NCBI GenBank assembly: GCA_945872365.1
Contig: CAMBZJ010000007.1
Span: 1-64,000 of the forward strand
Source of the DNA: Klebsiella pneumoniae
GTDB lineage: Bacteria; Desulfobacterota; Binatia; UBA12015
DNA length: 64,000 nt
Reading direction: 5' to 3'
The position numbers were made by a program, and so were the translations under genes. A model generated the notes under the pieces. That model was not told the origin of the DNA. It did no database searches and worked only from the letters and a program-made list of their open reading frames with translations. Positions 18,152 to 28,815 of the stretch are shown here, one piece after another; the first letter of the stretch is position 1; every line of letters begins with the position of its first letter.

Positions 18152-20077
18152 TCAGATCGTCGGCAGCGACTCGACCTTCTGCCGATCCACGGCGATCTGC
18201 GCCTTCTGCTTGAGTTCGTTCAGGTAGCGCGTGAACACCCCCGCGCGGCGCTGCTCCAGCATCGACTTGCGCATGGCCGGCACCTGCTTGGTGATCTCCT
18301 CGTCGCCGGGCTTCTGGACCTCGCCGAGTTCCATCGCGATCCAGTCGCCGGCCACCTCGACCGGCTGGTCGGCAAGGCGATTCGCGTCGGTCAGGGCGAA
18401 CGCCCTCTCCTTGAATAGGGTGCCGGCGCCTAGCCCGGGAACGAAGGGGCCGCCCCGGGTGAAGGCATCGGTCTTCTCGACCTCGCCCCGGAGTGCGCCG
18501 GCCGCCTTGAACAGCGAGCCGTCGCTCTTTGCCGTGGCGACGAGCTTGTCGGCGGCCGCACGCGCGAGCTTGCTGCCCTCTTGCAGGCGATAGGCGGTCT
18601 CGACCTGTTCCTTCACCGAGTCGAAGGCCTTCGGCGCGGGCGCCACCTTCTCGACCATGCGGGCCACGACCCAGGTGCCGTTCGCGTCGATCGGCACGGT
18701 CAGGCCGCCGGGCGCGAGGTCCCATACCGCGTTGTTCACGGCAAAGGCGGCTCCGACGCCCGGGAGCGAGCCGCCGCGCCCGATGGGCTCGGGGCGATCG
18801 ACCTGGAGGCCGCGCGCCTGCGCGATCTCGTCGGGAGACTTGCCCCCCACCCAGGCCGCCTGGTCCTGCTTGGCGAGCGCGAGCACCGCCTCCTTGGCGC
18901 GCGAGTCGGAGATCGACTTCGCGATGTCGGCCCGCACCTCGTCGAGCAACTGCTGGCGCTCTTGGTGGACCTCCTCGACCTGGACCAGGTGGAAGCCGAA
19001 GGGCGTCTCGACGATCTCGCTCAACTGGCCGGGCTGGAGCGCGAAGGCGGCGTCCTCGAAGGACTTGACCATCCTGCCCTTGCCGAAGAAGCCGAGTTCG
19101 CCGCCCTGGACGGCCGATCCGGCGTCCTCGGAGTGCTCGCGGGCGACCTTTTCGAAGCTCGCCCCGTCCTGGATCTGCTTGCGGTAGCCCTCGACCTTCT
19201 TGCGGGCAGCCGCGCGGGTCTCGGCGTCGGCGTCCTCGCCGGCCTTCACGAGAATGTGGCGCGCCCGAACCTCGGCCTGCTGGGTGTAACGATCGGCGAG
19301 ATGGGCCTGGTACTCGTCGGCAATCTCGAGGTCGGTCGCCGCGACGGCCGCAGCGACCTTCTCGGCCGGGTAGGCGATCATCTCGATCCTGACCCGTTCC
19401 GGGTAGGAATAGCGGCCGACGTTGGCTTCGTAGAACTGCTTGAGGACCTCGCCGCTCACCGGGACCTGCAGGGTATAGTCCGAAGCCTTCACCTTCACGT
19501 AGGCGATGCTGCGTTTTTCGTCACGCGACAGGATCGCGTCACGGACGGCGCTGTCGTCGATGGTCACGCCGTCCCAGACCACGTTCTGGAGCCGCTCGAT
19601 CGCGAGTTCCTTGCGCATCCCGTCCTCGAACTCGGCCGGGGAGAGGTTCGCGTAGCGCAGCGCCCGGAGGTAGTTTTCCTTGCTGAACCGGCCTCCGACG
19701 AGGAAGGACGGGTTCGTCGCGATCGAGTCGCGCAGTTCCTGGTCGCCGATCGTGAGCCCGAGCTTGTCGGCCCGGTCGGCGAGGACCTCCCGGTCGATCA
19801 GGCTGTCGAGGGCCTTCTGCCGCAGATTCAGCCCCTTGCGCAGTTCCGGGGTGAATTGGCCCTTGAGTGCGTCCCGGTAGGTCTGGACCAGGTTATTCTC
19901 GGCCCGCAGGAGTTGGACCTGATCGACGGGCCGGCCGTTCACGGTGGCCACCTCGTTGACCGTCTGGCCGGCGTTGATGCCGACCCCCACCCCCCAGAAG
20001 GTGAAGACACCGATGATCAAGGCGAGGGTCACCCAGACCGCCTTGGAGTTCTTGTGCGCGCGAAGGACGTGCAGCAT
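18152..20077 (-). CDS. PpiD/SurA-type membrane-anchored peptidylprolyl isomerase
   Basis: N-terminal TM (WVTLALIIGVFTFWGVGVG), SurA_N-like region, parvulin domain ARHILVKAGEDADAETRAAARKKVEGYRKQIQDGASFEKVAREHSEDAGSAVQGGELGFFGKGRMVKSFEDAAFALQPGQLSEIVETPFGFHLVQV. Confidence 0.9.
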   Translation of the reverse strand: MLHVLRAHKNSKAVWVTLALIIGVFTFWGVGVGINAGQTVNEVATVNGRPVDQVQLLRAENNLVQTYRDALKGQFTPELRKGLNLRQKALDSLIDREVLADRADKLGLTIGDQELRDSIATNPSFLVGGRFSKENYLRALRYANLSPAEFEDGMRKELAIERLQNVVWDGVTIDDSAVRDAILSRDEKRSIAYVKVKASDYTLQVPVSGEVLKQFYEANVGRYSYPERVRIEMIAYPAEKVAAAVAATDLEIADEYQAHLADRYTQQAEVRARHILVKAGEDADAETRAAARKKVEGYRKQIQDGASFEKVAREHSEDAGSAVQGGELGFFGKGRMVKSFEDAAFALQPGQLSEIVETPFGFHLVQVEEVHQERQQLLDEVRADIAKSISDSRAKEAVLALAKQDQAAWVGGKSPDEIAQARGLQVDRPEPIGRGGSLPGVGAAFAVNNAVWDLAPGGLTVPIDANGTWVVARMVEKVAPAPKAFDSVKEQVETAYRLQEGSKLARAAADKLVATAKSDGSLFKAAGALRGEVEKTDAFTRGGPFVPGLGAGTLFKERAFALTDANRLADQPVEVAGDWIAMELGEVQKPGDEEITKQVPAMRKSMLEQRRAGVFTRYLNELKQKAQIAVDRQKVESLPTI

Positions 20078-20229
20078 GGGGGCGGAGACTAATCCGGACG
20101 GCGGCTCCGGGCAACGCGCGACTCACGATCCCGAAAACGGTCACGGAGAGCCTTCGATTCGGCTGGTCGGCGCGACCCGCCGCGATCGCTCGCATCACTC
20201 TTGCGCGACTCGCCCGCTGCGCACCGTAG

Positions 20230-21417
<1,188 letters not shown>

Positions 21418-21497
21418 CGGCCACCCGCGGATGAAGACGCCGTATCCCGCTCTCCCGGGGAGCATCGACTCCGGGAGCCCGCCCTCCTGAACCGGCC

Positions 21498-22532
21498 ATG
21501 GTGATCTCCTTTCTCCGCCGCCACTCGGTCCTGCTCACGACCGGCCTGCTGCTGCTCGTCTCGACCTTCCTGCTCGTCGGGAACGCCCGGGGGCAGCGCC
21601 GGATCGACCCGCTCGGGACGACGCTGCTCGAGATCATGGCGCCGCTCGACCGGGGACTCGGGGCGGTGCGCGGCGCGTTCTCGCGCGTCTGGACGAGTTA
21701 CGTCGACCTCGTGGGGGCCCGCGAGGAAACGGCCTGGTTGCGCAAGCGCCTGCGCGAGCTCGACGCCCGTCGCGAGACGACGACCGACCTCGAGCGCGAG
21801 AACGAGCGCCTGCAGGCGCTGCTCGACCTGCGCGATCGCATCCCCGGACAAGGCGTGGCCGCGCGGGTGACGAGCGCGGAGATGAAGGGCCTGTTCCGCT
21901 CGGCGACGCTCGGCAAGGGCACGCTCGACGGGATCGCGGTCGGTATGGCGGTCATCTCGACCGACGGCGTGGTGGGACAGGTCTTCGCGGCGAGTCCGAG
22001 CGCCGCCCGGGTGCTGCTCATCGAGGATCCGTCGAGCGGGATCGACGCGATCGTCGCGCGTTCCCGCGCCCGGGGCATCGTCGAGGGCGGCTCCGACGCG
22101 GGGTGCACGCTCAAGTACGTGAAGCGCGGCGAGGAGATCCGCGTCGGCGACGAGATCGTCACCTCGGGCCTCGACGGCACCTTCCCCAAGGGCGTGCCGC
22201 TCGGGACGATCACCGGGATCATCCCGGGCGAGCGCGGTCTCTTCCAGAGCGCGGAGGTTCGACCGTCCGTGGACTTCTCGAAGGTGGAGGAGGTGCTGGT
22301 CGTGGCTCCGGCGACGAGCGATCTGCCCCCGGAAACCTCACGCCCCCATGCACGCAAGGATGTGCGCGCACCGGCGGCGGACCACTCCGGCGGGGCGCCG
22401 ACCGCGCCTGCGACGCCGGCGGCGGAGGCGGCCGGGGCCCCGGCCGCCATCGATCCGGCCGCAGCTTCCGCGCCCACGCACCCGTCCGCGCCGCAGGCTG
22501 GCGGCGGGCCTGCCGGCGAAGGGTCGCGCTGA
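21498..22532 (+). CDS. mreC: Rod shape-determining protein MreC with Ala/Pro-rich C-terminal tail
   Basis: Follows mreB; MreC-like TM and coiled coil, KGTLDGIAVGMAVISTDGVVGQVF, GDEIVTSGLDGTFPKGVPLGTI. Confidence 0.92.
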   Translation: MVISFLRRHSVLLTTGLLLLVSTFLLVGNARGQRRIDPLGTTLLEIMAPLDRGLGAVRGAFSRVWTSYVDLVGAREETAWLRKRLRELDARRETTTDLERENERLQALLDLRDRIPGQGVAARVTSAEMKGLFRSATLGKGTLDGIAVGMAVISTDGVVGQVFAASPSAARVLLIEDPSSGIDAIVARSRARGIVEGGSDAGCTLKYVKRGEEIRVGDEIVTSGLDGTFPKGVPLGTITGIIPGERGLFQSAEVRPSVDFSKVEEVLVVAPATSDLPPETSRPHARKDVRAPAADHSGGAPTAPATPAAEAAGAPAAIDPAAASAPTHPSAPQAGGGPAGEGSR

Positions 22533-22534
22533 AC

Positions 22535-23053
22535 GTGCGGCGCGCCGTCGTCCTCGCCGTCGCCGGCGCACTCGCCGTCGCACTCGAGGCGAGTCTCGCC
22601 CGCGACGTTCCCTTCCTCCCGGTGGCTCCGGACCTGGCGCTGATTCTCGCCGTGTACCTGGGCCTGCACGAGCACTCGCCGATGGGAGCCGTCGGCGCCT
22701 TCCTGCTCGGCTACCTCATCGACACCTACACCGGCCCCGCACCCGGACTGAACTGCTTGACCACCACGCTCGTCTTCGGGGTAATCTATCTCCTGTCGAG
22801 GCGACTATGGATGGAGAACCCTGCCTCGAACGTCGCGGCGGTCGCGCTCGGCGAACTCGTGAAGATCGCGATCGCCCTACTCTACTTCGCCCTGCTGCAC
22901 CGGCAGGAGGTGCCGTGGTGGAGCGTCGGCCGGGTCCTCGGACTCGAAGCGCTCCTCGCGCTGGTCTGCGCACCGTTTGTCTTCGGCCTGCTCGACGCGC
23001 AGTTGAACGCCTACCGAACGGGGAGGAGGGCGCGTGCAACTGCCACTAAATGA
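22535..23053 (+). CDS. mreD: Rod shape-determining protein MreD
   Basis: GTG start VRRAVVLAVAGALAVALEASL...; multi-TM protein between mreC and mrdA. Confidence 0.82.
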   Translation: MRRAVVLAVAGALAVALEASLARDVPFLPVAPDLALILAVYLGLHEHSPMGAVGAFLLGYLIDTYTGPAPGLNCLTTTLVFGVIYLLSRRLWMENPASNVAAVALGELVKIAIALLYFALLHRQEVPWWSVGRVLGLEALLALVCAPFVFGLLDAQLNAYRTGRRARATATK

Positions 23054-25088
23054 TCGCGAGGCACCCGACGACCTGCGCCGACGCGCCGCACTCGCGGCAG
23101 TATTCGTCGCGGTCGCGTTTCTCGCGGTCACCGCGCGGCTCTTCGTCCTTCAGGTCGGCCAGGGCGCGAACTGGCTCAACCTGTCCGAGAGCAACCGCAT
23201 GCGCGTGAGCCGCATCGCGCCGACGCGCGGCGTGATCCTCGACCGCAACGGCGAGGCGCTCGTCGACAACCGCTCCTCCTTCGACGTGGTCGTGGTCCCC
23301 GAGGACGCGAAGAACCTGGAAGAGACCATCCGCCAGGTGAGCGAATTCCTCGGCGCCGAGCCGCCCACGCGCGAGCAGTTGATCGCTTCGACCCGCCAAC
23401 GGCCCCCCTACGAGGCGACGGTGATCTTCCGCGACGTCGACTTCGAGAAGGTCGTGGTGCCGCTCGAGACGCATCGCCTCGAATGGCCCGGCATCGGACT
23501 CGAACTCGGTCCGCAGCGCACCTACCCGCGCCACGAGGTCGCCTCCCACCTCCTCGGGTACGTCGGCGAGATCTCGCAGAACGAACTCGGATCGAGATCC
23601 GACTATCGCGGCGGCGACATGATCGGGAAGTTCGGCACCGAGAAGGCCTACGAATCCGTGCTCCGGGGCTCCCCGGGCGGACGCCAGATCGAGGTCGACG
23701 CGCTGGGCCGCCGCCTGCGTGTCCTCTCCGAGGTTCCCGAGACCCCGGGCAACAGCATGGTGCTCACTCTCGACCTGCGGCTTCAGGCCTTCGCGGAACA
23801 GATGCTCGAAGGACGCGAGGGCGCGATCGCGGTGCTCGATCCGAACAACGGCAGCGTTCTCGCGCTCGCGAGCAAGCCCGCCTTCGACCCCAACGAGTTC
23901 GTACGCGGCATCGGCCCGACCGCGTGGAAACGGCTGATGACCGACAAGGCGAAGCCGCTCAACGACCGGGCGATCCAGGGGCTCTATCCGCCGGGATCGA
24001 CCTTCAAGATCATCACGGCCGCCGCGGCGCTCGAAACCGGCGTCGTCACGCCGTTCACGCGGGTCTTCTGCCCCGGCAGCTACCACTTCGCGAATCGCGA
24101 CTACCACTGCTGGAACCGCCGCGGCCACGGATCGGTGGACCTGCACGACGCGCTGGTCCACTCCTGCGACGTCTACTTCTACCAGGTCGGGCAGAAGCTC
24201 GGCGTCGACACGATCGCCGAGTACGCGCACCGCTTCGGCCTCGGCGAGCCCACCGGCATCGCGCTCGACCACGAGAAGGCCGGGCTCATCCCGACCGCGG
24301 ACTGGAAGCTCAAGCGCTACAAGGAGGAGTGGTTCGCGGGCGAGACGCTCTCCGTCGCCATCGGACAGGGCTATGTGCTCGCGACCCCGCTGCAGATGGC
24401 CAACGTGATCGCCACCGTCGCCAACGGCGGTACTCGCTTCCGGCCGCATTACGTCGACCGGATCGAGGGCCCGACCGGTGACGTCGTCCAGCAGATGGAG
24501 CCGGAGGTCGCCGGCGTCGCGGGCCTGCGCAAGACGACCCTGCTCCAGATCCGCGATGCGCTGCGCGACGTCGTCAACGCGCCGGGCGGCACCGGCAAGA
24601 AGGCGAAGCTGCCGACGATCCTCATGGGCGGCAAGACCGGCACCTCGCAGGTCTTCCGCATGGCGCACCAGATGAAGACCGCCGGGCTCGCCCGTCACCT
24701 GCGCGACCACGCCTGGTTCGTCGCCTTCGCCCCGGTCGAGAAGCCGGAGATCGCGATCGCCGTGCTGGTCGAGCACGCCGGTACCGGCGGCGGCGCCACC
24801 GCGGCGCCGATCGCCCGCGACATCGCGGACTTCTGGTTCGGGATGACGCGCGGGCGCAACTACCAGCAGGCGGCCGCAAGCGGAACCGAGCCCGCCCAGC
24901 GGATCGCGACGGGCGGCGGCGCGGGCAAGGGCGCGGGCAACCCCGAGGGGCCGGCGCTCGAAACCGAGCGGCAGGCGGCCCGTCTCGCGGCGGCGGCCCT
25001 GCGCCCCGGCCGCGTGGAGATCGACGAAGACGTACGCTCCGAAGTGGTGCGGCGCGGCCTCTCACGCCCGCGCGCAGCACGGGGCTGA
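23034..25088 (+). CDS. mrdA: Penicillin-binding protein 2 (elongasome transpeptidase)
   Basis: RGVILDRNGEALVDN, GLYPPGSTFKIITAAAAL (STFK), GGKTGTSQV (KTGT), positioned between mreD and rodA. Confidence 0.95.
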   Translation: MQLPLNDREAPDDLRRRAALAAVFVAVAFLAVTARLFVLQVGQGANWLNLSESNRMRVSRIAPTRGVILDRNGEALVDNRSSFDVVVVPEDAKNLEETIRQVSEFLGAEPPTREQLIASTRQRPPYEATVIFRDVDFEKVVVPLETHRLEWPGIGLELGPQRTYPRHEVASHLLGYVGEISQNELGSRSDYRGGDMIGKFGTEKAYESVLRGSPGGRQIEVDALGRRLRVLSEVPETPGNSMVLTLDLRLQAFAEQMLEGREGAIAVLDPNNGSVLALASKPAFDPNEFVRGIGPTAWKRLMTDKAKPLNDRAIQGLYPPGSTFKIITAAAALETGVVTPFTRVFCPGSYHFANRDYHCWNRRGHGSVDLHDALVHSCDVYFYQVGQKLGVDTIAEYAHRFGLGEPTGIALDHEKAGLIPTADWKLKRYKEEWFAGETLSVAIGQGYVLATPLQMANVIATVANGGTRFRPHYVDRIEGPTGDVVQQMEPEVAGVAGLRKTTLLQIRDALRDVVNAPGGTGKKAKLPTILMGGKTGTSQVFRMAHQMKTAGLARHLRDHAWFVAFAPVEKPEIAIAVLVEHAGTGGGATAAPIARDIADFWFGMTRGRNYQQAAASGTEPAQRIATGGGAGKGAGNPEGPALETERQAARLAAAALRPGRVEIDEDVRSEVVRRGLSRPRAARG

Positions 25089-25099
25089 GGGGGGCTGAT

Positions 25100-26218
25100 T
25101 TGCGCTGGATGATCGACCGCCGGCTGCTGTCGCACTTCGACGTGCTGCTGCTCGCGACGATGGTCGCGATCGTGTCGCTCGGCGGGGTGACCGTCTACAG
25201 CGCGACCTTCGACCCGGCGCATCCCACGGCGCATTCGTTCGCTTGGAAGCAGGCCATGTGGGGCACGGCCGGACTCCTCGCGGCGCTGCTCATGTGCTCG
25301 TTCGACTACCGCAAGATCGAGGCATGGGCGCCGATCGGATACGCCGTGGGACTGCTGATGCTCCTCTCGCTGCCGTTCATCGGCACGGTCGTTTCGGGAT
25401 CGAGGCGCTGGATCTCTCTCGGGCCGGTGTCGATCCAGCCCTCGGAGATGGGGAAGCTCGCGCTCATCGTCATGCTCGCGCGCCACTTCCATCGCCACGA
25501 CCCGGTCGAGGGGCTGGGGCCGCGCGACCTGCTCTTGCCGGCCGCCATGACGCTGCCACCGGTCCTGCTCATCCTGAAGCAGCCCGACCTGGGCACGGCC
25601 GGCATCTTCGTGCTCGTCGCAGCGAGCATGGTCGTGCTCGCCGGGCTCAGCCGGACGACCTGGCTCCTGCTGATCGCGGCGGCGGCGCTCGCCATCCCGG
25701 CGTTCCCGCTCGTCAAGTCGCACCTGAAGCCCTACCAGTTGAAGCGCATCGAGACCTTCCTCAACCCCGAACTCGACCCGCTCGGGTCGGGCTACCACGT
25801 GATCCAGTCGAAGATCGCGATCGGCTCGGGTGGATTGCGCGGCAAGGGCTTCCTGAACGGCACGCAGAACCAGCTCGACTTCCTGCCCGAGCAGCACACC
25901 GACTTCATCTTCTCGGTCTACTCCGAGGAGTGGGGATTCATGGGAGCGCTCCTGCTGATCACACTCTACCTGCTGCTCGTGTTCCGGGGGCTCGTCGTCG
26001 TCGGCCGTGCGAAGGACCGCTTCGGAGCCCTGATCGCCTTCGGCGTGCTCGCCAACGTGTTCTGGCAGGCGGTGATCAACCTCGGCATGACGACCGGGCT
26101 CCTGCCCGTCGTCGGCATCACGCTGCCGTTCTTCAGCTACGGCGGGTCGTCGCTGGTGACGCTCATGGCGGGACTCGGGCTCGTGCTCAACATCAGCATG
26201 CGCCGCCACCTGTTCTGA
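25100..26218 (+). CDS. rodA: Rod shape-determining protein RodA (SEDS glycosyltransferase)
   Basis: SRRWISLGPVSIQPSEMGKLALIVMLAR, LKQPDLGTAGIFV, GKGFLNGTQNQLDFLPEQHTDFIFSVYSEEWGF, TLPFFSYGGSSLVTLMAGLGLVLNI. Confidence 0.96.
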   Translation: MRWMIDRRLLSHFDVLLLATMVAIVSLGGVTVYSATFDPAHPTAHSFAWKQAMWGTAGLLAALLMCSFDYRKIEAWAPIGYAVGLLMLLSLPFIGTVVSGSRRWISLGPVSIQPSEMGKLALIVMLARHFHRHDPVEGLGPRDLLLPAAMTLPPVLLILKQPDLGTAGIFVLVAASMVVLAGLSRTTWLLLIAAAALAIPAFPLVKSHLKPYQLKRIETFLNPELDPLGSGYHVIQSKIAIGSGGLRGKGFLNGTQNQLDFLPEQHTDFIFSVYSEEWGFMGALLLITLYLLLVFRGLVVVGRAKDRFGALIAFGVLANVFWQAVINLGMTTGLLPVVGITLPFFSYGGSSLVTLMAGLGLVLNISMRRHLF

Positions 26219-26224
26219 AGCGCA

Positions 26225-26256
26225 GAGGGCGTGGCGGCCGCAGCCACCACGCCCTC
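26225..26256. terminator. Hairpin downstream of rodA (GAGGGCGTGG / CCACGCCCTC)
   Basis: Perfect 10-bp arms with 12-nt loop seven nt after the rodA stop; no clear U-tract. Confidence 0.5.
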
Positions 26257-26335
26257 GCAGGTTCGTTCCATCCCCGGCCGGCCGCACCCGCCGCCTGCGC
26301 GGTCTTGCGCGCGCGCGACGCGGAGTTGCGGCCCG

Positions 26336-26587
26336 CTAGCGCCCGAGGAGGCGAAGCAGACCCAGAACGAGGATCGCGCCGATGGTGGACGGGAGGATCG
26401 CGCCGGTCCAACCGCCGCCCATCGTCATGCCGAGAGCCGGGAAGAGCCAGTTCGCGACCAGGGCGCCCACGAAGCCGACGACGATGTCGCCGATCAGGCC
26501 GAAGCCGCCACCACTCATGACCTGGCCCGCGAGCCAGCCGGCGATGCCACCGATGAGCAACGAGACGATCAAGGATTCCAGACCCAT
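26336..26587 (-). CDS. GlsB/YeaQ/YmgE-family transglycosylase-associated membrane protein
   Basis: IAGWLAGQVMSGGGFGLIGDIVVGFVGALVANWLF...GAILVLGLLRLLGR. Confidence 0.88.
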   Translation of the reverse strand: MGLESLIVSLLIGGIAGWLAGQVMSGGGFGLIGDIVVGFVGALVANWLFPALGMTMGGGWTGAILPSTIGAILVLGLLRLLGR

Positions 26588-26770
26588 GCTTGCTCCCTCC
26601 TTGCAGGGCCGCGGCGGGGGCGTCGATCCCTTCGATCGACGGGGCCGGGGCTCGTTCGACCGGACGGACCGATCGCGGGGAGCGTCTCACGGATCACCGG
26701 TCGATACCATCGACCGGCAAAAATCGCCCTCCCGGCTGCAACTCCGTGCGGCCGGGGGGCGTGTTTCGGG

Positions 26771-26794
26771 CGGCGCCGCGTCGCCGCGGCGCCG
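26771..26794. terminator. Strong GC hairpin just downstream of trxA (CGGCGCCGCG-TCGC-CGCGGCGCCG)
   Basis: Perfect 10-bp arms, 4-nt loop, a few nt past the trxA stop; no U-tract. Confidence 0.4.
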
Positions 26795-26800
26795 TCGACC

Positions 26801-27130
26801 TCAGACGGTGACGACGGAGTCGATCGCCTTGGCGAGACGGGCCTTCGGGACGGCGCCCACGATCTGCTCGGCCACCTTGCCACCCTTGAAGACGATCAGG
26901 TTCGGGATGCCGCGCACCCCGTACTTGCCGGGCGTCTGGGGGTTGTCGTCCACGTTCATCTTCACGACCTTCAGTTTGCCCGCGTATTCAAGCGCGAGTT
27001 CCTCGACGACCGGGGCGATCGCCCGGCACGGGCCGCACCATGGCGCCCAGAAGTCGATGAGGACGGGTGTCGCGGAAAGCAACACCTCGGCCTCGAACGT
27101 GCTGTCGCTCACCTCGGAAATGCCTGCCAT
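26801..27130 (-). CDS. trxA: Thioredoxin
   Basis: VLIDFWAPWCGPCRAIAPVVEELA (WCGPC), GVRGIPNLIVFKGGKV. Confidence 0.95.
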   Translation of the reverse strand: MAGISEVSDSTFEAEVLLSATPVLIDFWAPWCGPCRAIAPVVEELALEYAGKLKVVKMNVDDNPQTPGKYGVRGIPNLIVFKGGKVAEQIVGAVPKARLAKAIDSVVTV

Positions 27131-27215
27131 GTCTCGCTCCTTGCGTTGCTCCGGTCGGGAATGCGGTTCGAAAACGAACTCTCGTCCTATCAGGGTCGCA
27201 AGACCCGTTCCACCT

Positions 27216-27662
27216 TCATTCTCCCTTCGTCGCGGAGGCCGGGGCCGTGTCGGCCTCGAGCCAGGACGGGTTGGAGACGACGAGCTTGTCGCGCACGGTT
27301 CGGCGCAGGTGATCGAGGACCGCGGCTCGCAGCCCGCCCTCCGCATCGACCTCGCCGGCGCGGATGCGGCGGCAGAGTTCGCCGGTCGCGCCCGCAATCG
27401 CGGTACGGAGGGCCTCGCGGTCGCCCGGCTTCGGATCGCTTGGCGGGCTTCCCGTGGCGACGGCGTGGAGCGTTTGCAGCCGGCTCCACTCCTCGACGAG
27501 CTGGGTTTCCTCCGCGGCGAGTTCGCGGTCGACCATGCGGGCGACGTTGGCGGCGACCCGTGCGAGAAACTGCCGGCGACCGTCGGTCGCCGGGACGATC
27601 TCCTCGTCGAGGAAGCGACCGAGCGCGTCGAGCAGTTCGTGCACCGTGGGGCGATCCTGCAT
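27216..27662 (-). CDS. DUF6285-like protein
   Basis: MQDRPTVHELLDALGRFLDEEIVPATDGRRQFLARVAANVARMVDREL...; start overlaps the upstream phosphotransferase stop (TGATG). Confidence 0.65.
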   Translation of the reverse strand: MQDRPTVHELLDALGRFLDEEIVPATDGRRQFLARVAANVARMVDRELAAEETQLVEEWSRLQTLHAVATGSPPSDPKPGDREALRTAIAGATGELCRRIRAGEVDAEGGLRAAVLDHLRRTVRDKLVVSNPSWLEADTAPASATKGE

Positions 27663-28693
27663 CAGCGCGCTCTCCCCTCGACCAGGTTCAGCAGCTCCCA
27701 CTCGGTCTCGGCGGTGCGACGGCCGATGCTCGCGAGTTCGATGCTCGGCACGACCTTCTCGAGGAACCCGCGCACCTGCACGAGCGTGAACACGCCCCAG
27801 CGCAGGTTGCCGTAAACTTCCCAGAAGTGGAGCGCTGCCCGGTCGGCCGGGCGGCCGGTCGCCTCCTCGTAGGCGGAGAAGAGCGCCTCGCGATCGCCGA
27901 TGCCGCCGAGTGTCCGGTGGTCGTTGCCGAAGCGCCAGGAGCGCACGCAGATCCAGCCGAGATCCTCGAGCGGATCGCCGCGGTGGGCGAGTTCCCAGTC
28001 GAGCACGGCTCGCAAGCCGCCCTCGTCGACCAAGACGTTACCGATGCGGAAGTCGCCGTGGACCAGCGCGGGTGCGCCGTCGCCGGCGGCGGCCGGGAAA
28101 TTCGCGCGCAGCCAGCGCAGCGTGAGTTCGAAGACCGGGTGCAGCTCGACGGCGACCATGCGGTAGAGTTGCTCGAGGCGATCGACCTCACTCGCCGCGA
28201 TCGGCTCGCCGGGCTTCGCGCCCGGCAGGAAGTCGAATGCGCCGTCGTCGACCGGCACGCGGTGGATCGCCGCGAGAGCGCGTGCGAGTTGCCCGGGCAG
28301 GACCTCGCGCGCGGCGGCGAAGCGCTCCTCGCGCACGATGCGGCGGCCGATCGCCTCGCCCGGGACGTACTCCATGAGGTAGAACGGACGCCCGAGTGCC
28401 TCCTCGCCGGCCGCGAAGGGACGCGGCACCGGGGCCCCCGCGCGGCCGAGTGCCTCGAGCAGGCGGAACTCCTCGGCCGCTCCGAACGCGCGCTGGCCAC
28501 CGCGGCGGAAGACCAGCAGCACGAGCGGGTGGACTGCGGAGGCCTCGCCCGGGCGCTCGATGGTCGCGTCGAGCCGGAATGCCTCCCGCGTGGCGCCGCC
28601 GGTCATCGAGCGCACGCCTTCGAGCCGCACGCGCGCCCCGGTCTGGCGTTCGAGAAACGGCGTCAGCCGTTCGGCGATCTGCTCGGGCTTCAC
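27662..28693 (-). CDS. APH-family phosphotransferase (acyl-CoA dehydrogenase-associated ACAD10/11-type kinase domain)
   Basis: VLLVFRRGGQRAFGAAEEFRLLEALG, ALVHGDFRIGNVLVDEGGLRAVLDWELAHRGDPLEDLGW. Confidence 0.85.
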   Translation of the reverse strand: MKPEQIAERLTPFLERQTGARVRLEGVRSMTGGATREAFRLDATIERPGEASAVHPLVLLVFRRGGQRAFGAAEEFRLLEALGRAGAPVPRPFAAGEEALGRPFYLMEYVPGEAIGRRIVREERFAAAREVLPGQLARALAAIHRVPVDDGAFDFLPGAKPGEPIAASEVDRLEQLYRMVAVELHPVFELTLRWLRANFPAAAGDGAPALVHGDFRIGNVLVDEGGLRAVLDWELAHRGDPLEDLGWICVRSWRFGNDHRTLGGIGDREALFSAYEEATGRPADRAALHFWEVYGNLRWGVFTLVQVRGFLEKVVPSIELASIGRRTAETEWELLNLVEGRAR

Positions 28694-28815
28694 GGATCGG
28701 GGTTCCCGGGGACGGGGGTATCACGAAGCGGGTCGCGTCGCCGCCCGGCGGCCCGCGGGTCCCCGGGCGCGACGCAGGTGCGGCCGAGCTCGCGCCCGCG
28801 CGAATGCGTGCCCGG

